From contig JACGCM010001511.1 in assembly GCA_014058105.1 (NCBI GenBank), positions 1,240,001 through 1,304,000 on the forward strand: a DNA stretch of 64,000 nt, in the 5' to 3' direction. A model generated the notes under the pieces. It saw only the letters and a program-made list of their open reading frames with translations, was not told the DNA's origin and did no database searches. This DNA comes from Kingdonia uniflora (Eukaryota > Streptophyta > Magnoliopsida > Ranunculales > Circaeasteraceae). A program made the position numbers and the translations under genes. Shown piece after piece: positions 35,887 through 46,865 of this stretch; within the stretch, counting starts at the first letter, position 1; every line of letters begins with the position of its first letter.

Positions 35887-37366
35887 GCACAACTAATAAT
35901 CAATAAAATTTGGCCCCCGGTGCAGTAAACAATCAATCAAACCTAAACTATAGCACATCAACATTTTTTAGAAGTAATAATTAGGTCTCCCCTATATTCT
36001 TCTATGTTCAAATTGGGTAGGACAGCAAAAGGTTTTGGTTCTTATACTTCCCTGGGTGACTATGCTAGTACCAACTCAAAGTAGACGTTCTGTCCTCACG
36101 CCCGAGCAAGCCGCCTTATCATACGCCAGCACTCGAAATGGTGATGTCACAAACCTACAACAAGTATTTTGCGACGTCAGGCAGGGCCGTATCCTGTGAA
36201 CCCGTGTTTGTACCCCCGGTCTGGTACACCTATCCGTTGGGTGATGAAATCCCATGGGAATCTTGCTGCTCTTTTTTATTATCAGTAATATTTAGGTCCG
36301 AGACGTTTAATTTTCGTGTGATAAATTTTTTTTGTATCCCTAATGGGTGGTCCCACTTGTTAGAGATCTTTTTGGGTGATGAAATCCCGCAAGTCTCTGA
36401 CAGTTTTTACCTTTACTAATGTTGGAATGAAAAGAAATTTAAACACGTCAATAAGTCAATCCAGCCACAGCAAATATTTTATTAGAACAACGTGTATTTG
36501 CACAGTCCACACGACTTTATGTTCCTAGTGCCGTGGCGGAGAGGATATGAACCCCTTATAGATGTCAAGTTCAGAGAAGAACCAACCTACGGGAAGTGTT
36601 TCCCGGTTAAGCTGTGGCTGCCCCTTTACTTAGGGGGCACAAGAAGGATGGATTTGATGATGTTTTAGCTTTGCGTATTACCCGTCTTGTTTTCAACTTT
36701 GTGACTATCCTGCAAAACAAGATAAAAGGGATTAGTGAACTTACGACAACAATATTAATTTCATTTTCAAGTTTATTGTAGTCTATGATGTCCTGATTTT
36801 TAAATGTGCATATCTTTCAGCTCGGTTGAGAGAGAGCAATAAATAATATCAATTTGGAAAGATATTTTAAAAAGTAAAATATTCAAAATAGAATTTTTCT
36901 AGAATATAGCTTCTCTAATGCTCAAAATAGGTGATGAAAGTACAGCGGCGTCCTTAACGGAAACTGTTTTTTTACTATATTTTCAAAAGGCTGTAACTCA
37001 CAAACGACTAAATAGAAAAATACGATATATAGCAATTCGGAAATGGTTTTGAATTATCTAAAAAATTTGTAGGAAACGTATTTCCCAAATATAAAGTATA
37101 AATGATCAAAAACGGTGAAACATTCTAGAACAGACTTCACGGTAACTGTAGCGCCAAAAACTCAAAACAATCCTCTCTATTTTTAAACTTAACTAGAGAA
37201 AGAGAAAGATAAAAGATAATAATTAAAGCACTATATGCTATTACCGGCCAACTATACTTTTAGAAATAATGAATTTAGAAATCATTGGCACAGTATTAAA
37301 AAGAATTAATAAAGAAAATTAATAAAGATAATTCGGTATTAGAGAGAATAGTTTTCAACGATCCCT
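35887..37366 (-). other. Athila 2 leader
   Basis: Non-coding, aligned with 16256-17752. Nothing else recognised. Confidence 0.7.
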
Positions 37367-37383
37367 CCCCGGCAACGGCGCCA
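37367..37383 (-). other. Primer-binding site (tRNA-Asp), Athila 2
   Basis: The minus strand reads TGGCGCCGTTGCCGGGG, a perfect match to the tRNA-Asp 3' end complement. It is two bases from the LTR. Confidence 0.92.
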
Positions 37384-37385
37384 TT

Positions 37386-38639
37386 TGATAAGGGGTTTTT
37401 AGGGCCTCTGTAAAATACCTGCTCAAAGTACGATTGTCAAATTGTAGCATGGATGAATGGGATCGAATCCACAAGGAGGTTTGTTAAAACAAATACTTTC
37501 TAGGCCGAATAACGATTTTATACGAGATAAATCTAAGAAGAATAAATAAAAAATAATTATAAAACTTAATGAGGGAGAGAGCTAAGGTTCGGATATGGCC
37601 TCTTCCTTTCAAAGCACTAATCGATATATAACTAGATCATAATATCTCCACCCATCATATGTTCGTGTTAAGACACATACTATGTTGTAAAATAAACCAT
37701 TAAATCTATAGTCAAACATTTAGTGGTTATGCATTTTAAGTGATGGTGAAGAGTGTCTTAGAGAATTATTAACTCAGCCATGGATAGGCTTGAGTAAGTT
37801 CTCAAGTGTTTCCTCTTTCTAGATCTCCAAATCACATTTACGGTTAATAGCACTTTTTTGTATCCAAAGTTATCGTACACCAAACCGACGCTATGGTCAA
37901 GCCTTCGATATGATGTACTAACTTATCAATCATAAAGTACTAAGAGAAAACAAATTAGAACCTAATTAATATCAACTATTGCTCATCTAAGAAGATGCCT
38001 CATCCTAGCCTTAGCTAGGAGATTAGCCGCTCATCTCGGACTTCATCGCATTAACAATTAAAGAAGACATTAACAAAATTAAACTAAAAGAGAAGAAAAG
38101 ACAATTAAATAAAAACTTATGACTTTATTTCTTCTAAACTTGCTCCAATATGAGATGCCCAATTACAATAGGGGGAGGGTTCCTTTTATAGGAGAAGGAA
38201 CCCAAATTTAGAAACTATACATTAAATTGCAAAGAATATTTTCGCAATAATATCTTCTAATTTTATAACCAATCTCCTAAGATTCTTGCATATAATTCCC
38301 TTAAGTGATGTAAAGATTTTTCTTCATGGAAACTTTTGCATATATCTTCAATATAAAATATATTATAGGATCTTTAATGCAATATATTCTTTGATCTTAT
38401 TCTCCAAAAATATTTATGTATTGATTTTTTCAATCTTGAGACCAAATATATTGTGTCTTTGACTTTTTGTGTTATGAACTGTTGGTGACACTTTTACTTG
38501 ACTTTAAGAGCTTGGTTTCAAATATCCATCCCCAATAGCTACATTCAAACAAACAACATAAGTACCTAAAATTAAATATAATGGATGACTAAAATACATG
38601 TTCAGGTATATTAAAAATGTCATAATTACGCACTTATCA
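37386..38639 (-). repeat. 5' LTR of Athila 2
   Basis: 1254 bp, TGATAAG to CTTATCA on the plus strand, giving a 7-bp terminal inverted repeat. Confidence 0.92.
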
Positions 38640-38711
38640 TTATGTGATTGAGTCAATCCATCGAGTTGTATTTTTATTTCTTATAGTTAGTACTTTTTTG
38701 ACACAAAATGA

Positions 38712-38726
38712 ACCAAAGAATGAGAT
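38712..38726 (+). other. Polypurine tract of the Sirevirus-like element
   Basis: AAAGAATGAGAT directly before the 3' LTR (TGAAACTTCC), a decayed version of the A-rich/G-rich tract used by Sireviruses. Confidence 0.6.
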
Positions 38727-39737
38727 TGAAACTTCCATATTTGGAGTTTGTTTCATTCCGTGTCTAGTTTAGATGTCAGCACTATCTCGTGGTTACTCGA
38801 CATCAGAGATTGTACATGGAGCGGCTACAGCTAGACTGGCACTGAACAAGTAAGTGGGTTTCTAACTCCTTGTTCTATAATATCAAGCCCTATGTATTTT
38901 TACACAGTATGGAAAAGGTAAAAAGTATATTTCTTAAGACAACAGAACTTTTGATCAAATAGATTTTATTTTTAATTCAAATAGAACTAGGAACATTTCT
39001 ATTCGAATAGATTTTATTGTATTCGAATAGATTGGCTCTACCTGTTTCTTCATGTTTATTTTTATTGGAATAGATTTTTTCTTATTCAAATAGATTGGCT
39101 CAGCCTAATTTTACTCGAATACATTTAAAATCTATTCGAACATAGATCATAATTTTTATTTTCTAATAAAAGGGAACTTTCCTTTTTTCAAAACTCATTT
39201 CTTGAAAAACCTATTTTTCAAGGGCTTATTTTTTAGAGTGAGGAGAGATTATCCTTGAGAGATTCAAGAGAGAATTAAAATATTCAAATCTTGAATAAAT
39301 CATAATTGATCAAGAAACCCTAATCATGGATTAAAGAACTTGAGGGATTCAAGAAAGGAAGTTTCGATGAGAGATTAGAGCGAGAAGTTGCGAGAACGTA
39401 GAATCGATTGCGAGGAGTTCAATTAGAAGAGAGGTAACCACGGGATGTGCTTATCGATTATGTAAGTAATTAAATACTTGTAATTTGATTTCAGTAGTGG
39501 ATTTTTTAGCTATTGGGTGATTCAACGGCAACCTGTGGGTTTTTCTCCTGAGAAAGATTTCCAACAGGGTTAAAATTGTTTGGCCTTGTGTTTAATTTTC
39601 TATTGCTTGTTGACACTAGTTAATTTAACCAACTTGATTTTGGTTAATCTTTAACCATTAATTCAAAGGAATTAGGACCTATCGATTTAAACCTAAAATA
39701 ATCGAAGATGTTTATTCTCAGGCGTCTAGGAATTTTA
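38727..39737 (+). repeat. 3' LTR of the Sirevirus-like element
   Basis: About 1.01 kb, homologous to 22847-23888, with the same TTCGAATA-rich segment (38940-39150) in more degraded form. The border at 39736/39737 was placed by comparison with the 5' LTR. Confidence 0.8.
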
Positions 39738-40005
39738 CTATGAACCTCCAAGTCCTCCTCTATAACTGGGTAAGAGGCCGTTCGAATGATTATGCACATC
39801 TTCACACTTCTCACCCTTTGACCAAAGAAACATTTCCTCTTTTCCTTACTCACCCTTTGACCAGATGCAAGTTGGTAAGAGCATAAGAAATAGTAAAGGT
39901 TTTTCATCCCGATCTAGGTCTCCATTAGCAAATAGAAAAATATCATCTGCAAATAATAAGTGGGAAGGACCAATATAAATTTTCAAAGTCACCATAGGCT
40001 GCACG
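39738..40005 (-). pseudogene. LINE reverse-transcriptase fragment
   Basis: On the minus strand the text PSHLLFADDIFLFANGD (about 39915-39965) is the conserved catalytic FADD box of plant L1-type LINE reverse transcriptases. A frame change is followed by LASGQRVSKEKRKCFF, matching the downstream '.ASGQ.VN..KS..FF' motif. It is truncated at 39738 by the Sirevirus-like LTR. No endonuclease or other LINE parts are seen beyond about 40005. Confidence 0.8.
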
Positions 40006-41641
40006 AGATTTTTATCTCTAAGATTGTGAATACCTCTGCTAAACAGTTATTCTGCAATAACAAATTTGAGGGGGGAAATAATTATCATATGACACTACTT
40101 TTCAAAACATTCCTTCTATATTATCCTATGTTTATGGAGTGTTCTGAAAATTTTAAAATAAATAAATCTAACTATTTTCTCTTCTCTCAATACTTCATAC
40201 TACTACCCAGCATGAGAAGGAGCTCTCTTCTCTCCAGTATGAGCTGGACATGATCCTCTACTTGCTAAAAATTGCTTGCCCAATCAAAGAAGCTTCTAAT
40301 GCAAGCAACAGTATGTAGTCAACCAGGTCTCTCCCTTGCAGCGCAAGTTCATGTGAAGCAAATGAAAAGCCTTGATTCTTACAAGATGAAAAAGACCCCG
40401 TCATTAAGGTGGGAACTTCGGAGGCATCTGCATCTTTAACAAAGCCATCTGAAGCTAATAACAATGTTATCGATTCATTTGAGAGCAAAACCTGCATATA
40501 AAACTTAACAAAGCCTCAGTGGCTTGGGGCTATTGATGATATACTGAAGATGGGACAACAGTTCCAAATGCCATGCCACTTTTGTTTAAGCCATACAGGG
40601 GTATCTTGTATGAGAAGAAATTGAAGAACAAAATTACAGCTTGGACAATGAGAGATCTTCAATTAAAGATAACAAAAGAGTCTGCAAGATCCGATGTTCG
40701 ATCAACTATTTCATATGTTATACTTAAGATGATGAATTGCTTTCGTTTTACACAATGCAATGACTACCTGGAAATATAAGGGTTACTAGGCAAGATTTCC
40801 CAACAACCAGCAGTGGCATAGGGTTCATCATTCAACTTCATCCTGACATTCTGATCATGAGATCCTTAAAATAAAGAATAAATCATATCAAGCACAAACA
40901 TTTAGTTTTGTGATCATAAGTGATGTTTTCGGGATGCGGCCGTAATCATATTTGTTTATTTATGAAAGTGAGATTTCTGCTGTCATTGAGAATTCTTATG
41001 ATCTTTAGTCAGTGTTGGATGTTTTTCTATTATGTTTAAAAACCTGCTTAATATTTCTTAGTATAAAATTACCGGCAAGATCTTTAGTCAGATGATGGAT
41101 CTTTAGCCAAGATACCTGCTTACTGTTTTTCTATCATCCTTAATAAATAGGTCGTTGTGACAACAAAAGCAACAAATGTCCGGTCCTAATATAGGTGATG
41201 GTGCCTATTAGATATACAGGATTTGACAACAACAACGATCAAATGTCCATCACAACCTTCTGAGAAATGTTCACATCATTAAATATGTATATCATAATAT
41301 AAATCGAATTCATATGACAAAATCAAAAGGCAAAGCCGAGAACTGAACCTCCAAAAGGTAGCATTACTACTATTCACTACGCTCTTACAGAAATACCCAA
41401 ACATCGTGAAGAAATATATACCCATATCAACATCACTCTTCCCACGTTTCTCACGATTTAAGGCACCTAAGTTTTAGCTAACTCACAAGAACATAATACA
41501 ATACATACAATAATTCAAGCGATTTTTGGTCAGCGTGTACAATTAACATTTTAACGAATGTGAACATGCTCTTCCAGGGCGTTAAAACTGCTCATGGTAT
41601 AACCACACCGAGGTTCATGGGAACAAGTTTTATAAACCGAT
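40006..41641. other. Interval with an unassigned decayed coding-like stretch
   Basis: At 40205-40780 (plus) two frames give protein-like text (for example EKELSSLQYELDMILYLL, then KPYRGILYEKKLKNKITAW) with stops and a frame change. It looks like a degraded gene or pseudogene, but I do not recognise the family. The rest (40780-41641) is AT-rich with short local duplications (GATCTTTAGTCAG near 41003 and 41080) and no other feature. Confidence 0.35.
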
Positions 41642-41869
41642 TGTTGGAAAATAAGATATCATTCTAGAATAGTTCTAGTTATCTCAACACATTATTCTAG
41701 ATTTCTCTCCACACAATACTAATAGAAATATCCGTACATAATGTAAATATATAAATAGTCTCTAGAATCTTCTTCTCTCAAACTTTCCGTTGTAACCTAT
41801 AAATAGGAGAGATCTATTGGAGCTACTCTTCAATAAGAATTCTCTCATTTCTTCACATGTTTCTCAACA
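41642..41869 (+). repeat. 5' LTR of Copia D
   Basis: 228 bp from TGTTGGAAAA to TTCTCAACA. It has a TATA box TATAAATA (41798-41805) and two heat-shock-element-like dyads, ATTCTAGAAT (41661-41670) and AGAATCTTCT (41764-41773). Confidence 0.87.
41661..41805 (+). promoter_or_regulatory. Predicted LTR promoter with HSE-like dyads
   Basis: ATTCTAGAAT and AGAATCTTCT both fit the heat-shock-element rule of inverted GAA/TTC units. AGTTCTAG and TTATTCTAGAT add partial units. A TATAAATA box follows 25-130 bp downstream. The Arabidopsis ONSEN family shows the same layout of TTCTAGAA sites in its LTR. Activity is inferred only. Confidence 0.45.
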
Positions 41870-41881
41870 TGGTATCAGAAC
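41870..41881 (+). other. Primer-binding site, Copia D
   Basis: TGGTATCAGAAC directly after the LTR, one base from the initiator-Met complement TGGTATCAGAGC. Confidence 0.9.
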
Positions 41882-42079
41882 AGAAGTTCTAAATTTGCCT
41901 TTCTCAAATTCCATACTCTTCTCAACTAAACAAGAAGGTAGGACTCTGCCTCTCGTCGCGCTCGACTCAAAATTCCAAAAATATGGAAATATTCAACTCG
42001 GAGTTGGCACATATATTTCAAACAAATTCACTTGGTCAGATCTAGGCCGACGGCGATCATAACACCGGTATAAAACTTT

Positions 42080-43720
42080 CATCTATTCTTTTCAATGGGT
42101 TAAACTACATATCATGGGCTAGAGTAGTGTCACTTTCACTTGGAGGAAGATCCAAAATAGGACAAATCAATGGAAAATATGTGCTCCTAAGTTGGAAGAT
42201 CCAAAATACGGAGAGTGGGAGACAAGTGATCAAGTTGTCATGACTTAGCTTCTCAACTCCATGGAGCCGAAGATCGCATAAATTTTTGTTTTTTCCGAGA
42301 CGGCTAAAGACCTTTGGGATTCCGTTAAGGAGATGTATGGTCTTCAAAATCACATCGCAAGAATTTTTCAATTGAAAAAGGAAATCGTTGAATGTATGCA
42401 AGGCGATGAGTTAGTTCTTAAATATCTCAAAAAATTGAAAACCGTGTGGGATGAATTAAATTTATATCGGCCTCCCACCATAGATCTCAAAACTCTTTAA
42501 AAAGAGCCGAAGAAGATAAGCTGCTTAAGTTACTAACTAGTCTCAAACAAGAGTATGAGAATCTTCGTAGTCAACTCTTTGTAGGAGAATTACCTTCATT
42601 TTCTAGTGTTTGTGCCACTATTCAGAAAGAAGAAACCATGAAAAAAGCTTTGGGATGTACCACGTCGCACTAGTGCTTTAATGGCTAGCCACAATAAAGA
42701 TGAAAAAGTACTTCGATAGTACAAGTAAAGTGTAAAATTACTCACGAGTACAAGCAAAAAGGCCTCGTTGTGATCATTGTAATAAGATTGGGCATTACAA
42801 AGATCGGTGTTGGATTCTCCATCAAGATTTGAAGCCAAATTTTTGCAAAGTAGCCAACAGTGTAACGATGGATATATACTCATATTGATGTTGGACAATT
42901 TACAAAGCTTCTTCAACAGCATAGTAAGCATAATTCCACGCCATATCGTTCACCAACTACTCATGCTTTTGGTAACCTAACCATTTTACTTTCTAGTACA
43001 TAGATTATAGATCCTGGTGCTACTGATCCCATAACCAACAACTCAGACAATTTACTTAATTTTAACTCCAAACATAATAAGCGAATCGGCATATGTTGCT
43101 AGCGAAACATCAATTCCTATCCAAGGTGGGGTACCACTCATGTGTTTCCTAATTAACCAGGTTCGAAAGCTCTTTATATCCCTTCATTTCCATCAAAATT
43201 ATTATCTGTTAGAAAAATCGCTAATGCTCTCAACTGTGACATTACTTTTTCTCCTACCTCTGTTATGTTCTAGGATCGAATCATGGGAAAGAAGATTGGT
43301 GAAGGCATTTTCTCACATGGGTTGTATTTACTTAATCCGACAAAACAAACATTACATGTAGTTCCATTAGCTCCCAAAACATTTGGCACAAAAGGTTAGG
43401 TCACCTATCTAATAAAATGTTGCCTCTTTTGTTTCCCACTGCATCTAGTAGTTCTCAAACTTGTGAAATATGTTAATTTTCTAACCAGTCACTTTTGCCA
43501 TTTAGTTCTTCTTTATCCATCTCTACTGAACCTTTTGAATAAATCTATTCTGACATTTGGGGACCTGCACATCTTGATTCTAATGATGGTTTTAAATATT
43601 TTATCAATTTTATTGACGATAGGTCTCGTGCGACATGGGTTTACTTGTTAAATTTTAAAAGTGAGGTTTTGTCTATTTTAAAAGAATTTTAATCAATATA
43701 TGACTATATTCTCTCTTTCG
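42080..43720 (+). pseudogene. Copia D gag, protease and integrase start, degraded
   Basis: Gag text starts near 42100 (GLNYISWARVVSLSLGGRSK). It continues with ETAKDLWDSVKEMYG near 42300 and a zinc knuckle (CDHCNKIGHYKDRCW, about 42770-42815). Protease is degenerate at 43010-43060, with the catalytic DSG changed (IIDPGATDPITN). Integrase begins with a degenerate WH..LGHLSNKM near 43390, and the core starts with YSDIWGPAHLDSNDGFKYF near 43550. It ends within the core (WVYLLNFKSEVLSILKEF), followed by unrelated AT-rich sequence. Stops and frame changes occur throughout. Confidence 0.85.
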
Positions 43721-44155
43721 CATCCATCGATTCCTCTATTATATATAGGGTTTGCAAATCTTATTTTCTCTGGTTTACTCTATTTGAGGATAAGAGGATT
43801 GAGAGACAGAGAGAGCAATATGGTTTGTTTTTCATATATATAAAGGGATACAATTGTAAAAGTTGATGGGGTAATAAATGGGATGGATAACGAATATTTT
43901 ATGAGCAGTCACAAATCTGCCCCAATGCCCAACAGCTTTTGGGCAGCCTTTATCATATCCACCCCCATATCCAGTTAACTCATCCCAACTCTACCCCATT
44001 CAGGGCATGGTGGGGCGAGTCAAATTGTCATCCCTAGCTTGAGATGAGTTTCAATCAGCTTTTGCTCACTGAGGTGCCTTTAAATTCATAATTAGTTCTA
44101 ATTTTAATTAAATCTCGCAATAAAGTTTCAATCTATGTTGGAATCATTACTTTGG
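43721..44155. other. Non-coding interval
   Basis: AT-rich. A segment ending GTCATCCCTAG near 44020-44036, with repeated CCCC/GGGG-containing phrases, resembles the degenerate end of a common plant MITE type. Borders cannot be set. Confidence 0.3.
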
Positions 44156-44891
44156 CCTATGTATAGGAACGTAGTTACTTTATTATTGCTTACAAGCAGT
44201 TTATGTTAGTATACACATAACATTAGTATCTCTAACATTAAGATACTAGTACTACCCATGGCTTGCCACGATGAATACGTTGACATGCCCTCGGCACTAT
44301 AGAAAATTTCCTTTTACGCACCTTCGACGCTATAACTCATATATATTATTTATTACACATACTGCAAATGATGCAAAACATGTATTACCGATGATGAAGT
44401 CACAATGAACACGTCACATTATACCATTGGATTTTTGGCCCAGTACTAGTTAAACCCTCCACCAAGAGAGAGATCATGAGTTCGAAACGTCGTTGAGTTG
44501 AAAATTTAATGGGTTATGAACCCCTAAAACCTGTTTTCCTTGCCAAAAAAAATGATGACGCTATCAAATATCAATTCAGCCGATTGTCAAGATATCGACA
44601 CATCGTATGATGCTTAATATGCATTGGTGTAACTTTTGCACTACAAATATATGTTGAGCATGTCGTTGAGCAGGATATGGAAAAATGGCATGATGTAGTT
44701 GCTACTCAGCACTAATGAGACTCAACAGGAAATAAAAAATTAACCAACTCACAATAGCACACATAATCCCACCATTATATATTATTAAGTTGCCGATTTT
44801 ACCTATGTATAGGAACGTATTTACTTTATTAATTCTTACTAGTAGTTTATATTAGTATATACATAGCATTAGTGTCTCTAACATGAAGATA
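44156..44891. repeat. Pair of ~90-bp direct repeats
   Basis: 44156-44246 and 44802-44891 are similar copies, both beginning CCTATGTATAGGAACGTA and running to CTCTAACAT.AAGATA. The ~550 bp between them holds a SINE-like sequence. They could be short LTRs of a TRIM-like element (the unit can be trimmed to TG..CA ends) or a segmental duplication. No primer-binding site is visible next to the left copy. Confidence 0.6.
44425..44552 (+). mobile_element. tRNA-derived SINE-like element
   Basis: A box-like TGGCCCAGTACT (44436-44447) and B box-like GAGTTCGAAAC (44478-44488) have the spacing of an RNA polymerase III internal promoter. The sequence ends in CCTTGCC plus an A run (44545-44552), as in several plant SINE families. 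A clear target duplication is not visible. Only the tRNA-related head and a short body are present. Confidence 0.5.
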
Positions 44892-46860
44892 TTTGGATGT
44901 TGCTTAATGGATGATTTTTTATATTCTATTTGATGTTTATAGAGCCTTAAATTTCATCCAATGATGTTTTAAATATGAAGAGACATGATGCTAAGTCAAG
45001 GCAAACAAAAATTAATTATTAATTATATGAATGTTCCTTAATATTTGGATTACTAATATGCAAGTGAAGGATGATTCAAGTCTTACTACTATTAACTCAA
45101 AAGATAAACAAATATACGAAGAAGAACCAAATTATAAGCAAAAGAAGCGAAAACTCATAAAAATGATATATGATGTAAGTTTATATTTATCATATAAAAT
45201 ATTTAAATAAATATGATTAATTTATCAAACTAATGTATTTTCTTTTTGATACAGAACGATAATGAACAGGAAAAATGAGGTGGATGGGAAATGGCAGATT
45301 TATTGAGAATTAAAATGATACTACAAGAACAAATTATGTTTAATAAATGAATGTGTGCAATGAATATTTGTTTATGCTATTAGTTTAACAACAATTTAAA
45401 TAAGTAAGTATTAGTAAAATTACTTATCAATTAACATTTTGGTAACAAAGGCAGTATATTGGTTTATGTTCTTAATCTACTTGATAGGTCCGACATACAA
45501 ACTAAGCACACTCGGGTACATCTTAGTTTGTTTATGAATTTTAGGGTTTTTCACAATAATTATTCTTACTCAAATGGTCATAACATGACATGCATTCTCA
45601 ATGTACAGTTACATGAAGCGGACATGGACCAGTAGAGACAAGAACCTGAAGTGAAGCAGGCTCAAGCCAATGAACTATTCATAGCAGCGGAACCAAAGAC
45701 GAGAAGCCCCAAGTTTAATCAATTTAATCAAGTTTATAAAAATAGTAATATTTTAATCAATTTAATATGTTTAGTCAAAGATATTCTTATTGTTGCTTGA
45801 AAGGTTTTTAGTTTGCCTCATTTAGTGTATGTCGAGTCCTGTGGTTATCTCAGCCGAAGGCGGTGACATAGTCAATACCACTGGATAAGTCATCTATAGC
45901 CAACGACCGAGAAGGTAAGTTGGTAAGTAGTACTCTGATAAAGTAAAAGCTCAAGCTTGTTTTAACTTAGCAATATTCATTTGCAAAGCTAGAAAAATCA
46001 AGTTTTTTTACTGATGTGTTTTCATATGCATTTTGGCACTCTTGAAACTATAAATGCTCAACATATGCCTCACAATGGATGCCTCACTTGCAAATTATTT
46101 TTGTTCTTTAACAAATATGCTTTATATACACCCATTATCTTCTACACTTGCAATCATAAAATGTCTAATTGCGGAACTTACCACTGCTCATGATACGCCT
46201 AGATAAAAAGTTGAGTCTAAAATGAACAAAGTTAGAAAAGTAGGACTAATGAGTGACATTAACATAAACTAAAATTTCTTAAACAAATTACGAGCAATTA
46301 TGCATGCACGATAACATGCTATTATGCTTGGGTACGCATTATTTTTAGAAATATAATTGGGTTTTAAATTATTTTTTGAGCTTATTTTTTATGGTAGTCG
46401 CATTGTACTTCTCTAAAAAGAGAATGAGAGAAGCAGACTTTGTAATGAAAATATTGAGGTCCGACTCCAAGAATTATTGCTTTTTTCATTTTTTTTCTTA
46501 TCAAGGCCCCCTTATATCATTTCACTAGAATATAAAAAAACTTTATATTATTTTTGGAGAAGAAAAACTCCCTTATATCATTAAGATATGATAACATGAA
46601 GTGCAGTTCTATAATAATTTTAAGTTAGTTTATAAAAGAGATAAAGAAGATCATCCCTTAATTATTTGTCTAAAGACTATTCATTAAAACATTTTACACC
46701 CTTTGAATGGGTGCATGATTATGATGTGCATCATTTGCATCTCAAAATTTGACGGGGAAACTACTAAACCTGTGATAATTGTTACTAATAATTACATGAA
46801 ATCTTACTCACGTGGCACTCTAATTTTTGTGAATTTATTGAGGAGCACTTTCCTTTGATT
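44892..46860. other. AT-rich non-coding interval
   Basis: No recognisable coding or element termini. A short plus-strand Lys-rich reading near 45050-45175 ends at a splice-like GTAAG, but no family is recognisable. Confidence 0.4.
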
Positions 46861-46865
46861 ATTTT

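Larger units (their letters stand above)
27667..38639 (-). mobile_element. Athila-type Gypsy element 2, two LTRs
   Basis: A complete structure on the minus strand: 5' LTR 37386-38639, tRNA-Asp primer-binding site 37367-37383, leader, gag-pol 35886 to about 30300, non-coding tail, polypurine tract 28922-28935, and 3' LTR 27667-28921. It interrupts the Sirevirus-like element. The flanks (TTCAG before 27667, TTATG after 38639) do not form a convincing target duplication. The two LTRs differ noticeably, so it is old or recombinant. Gag-pol has many stops. Confidence 0.92.
22847..39737 (+). mobile_element. Sirevirus-like Copia element (C), gag-only, split by Athila 2
   Basis: A 5' LTR (22847-23888) and a 3' LTR (38727-39737) are clearly homologous. 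ACTA occurs at both outer borders (22843-22846 and 39737-39740), consistent with an eroded target duplication. The initiator-Met primer-binding site follows the 5' LTR. Gag has Sirevirus features. AAAAAGGGGAAAGAT near 27500 and AAAGAATGAGATTG beside the 3' LTR match Sirevirus-style polypurine tracts. No protease, integrase or RT is recognisable between gag and the 3' LTR; excluding Athila 2, that stretch is only about 1.85 kb. So it is a non-autonomous, gag-bearing derivative. Confidence 0.8.
41642..43720 (+). mobile_element. Copia element D, truncated
   Basis: A short 228-bp 5' LTR, a perfect initiator-Met primer-binding core, and decayed gag, protease and the start of integrase. It is cut off near 43720 with no RT, RNase H or 3' LTR. 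Distinct from Copia A-C by LTR size and sequence. Confidence 0.87.

Noticed and set aside
37367..37383. tRNA-Asp gene
   Set aside because: Only the 3'-terminal 17 nt match; position beside the LTR marks it as a primer-binding site.
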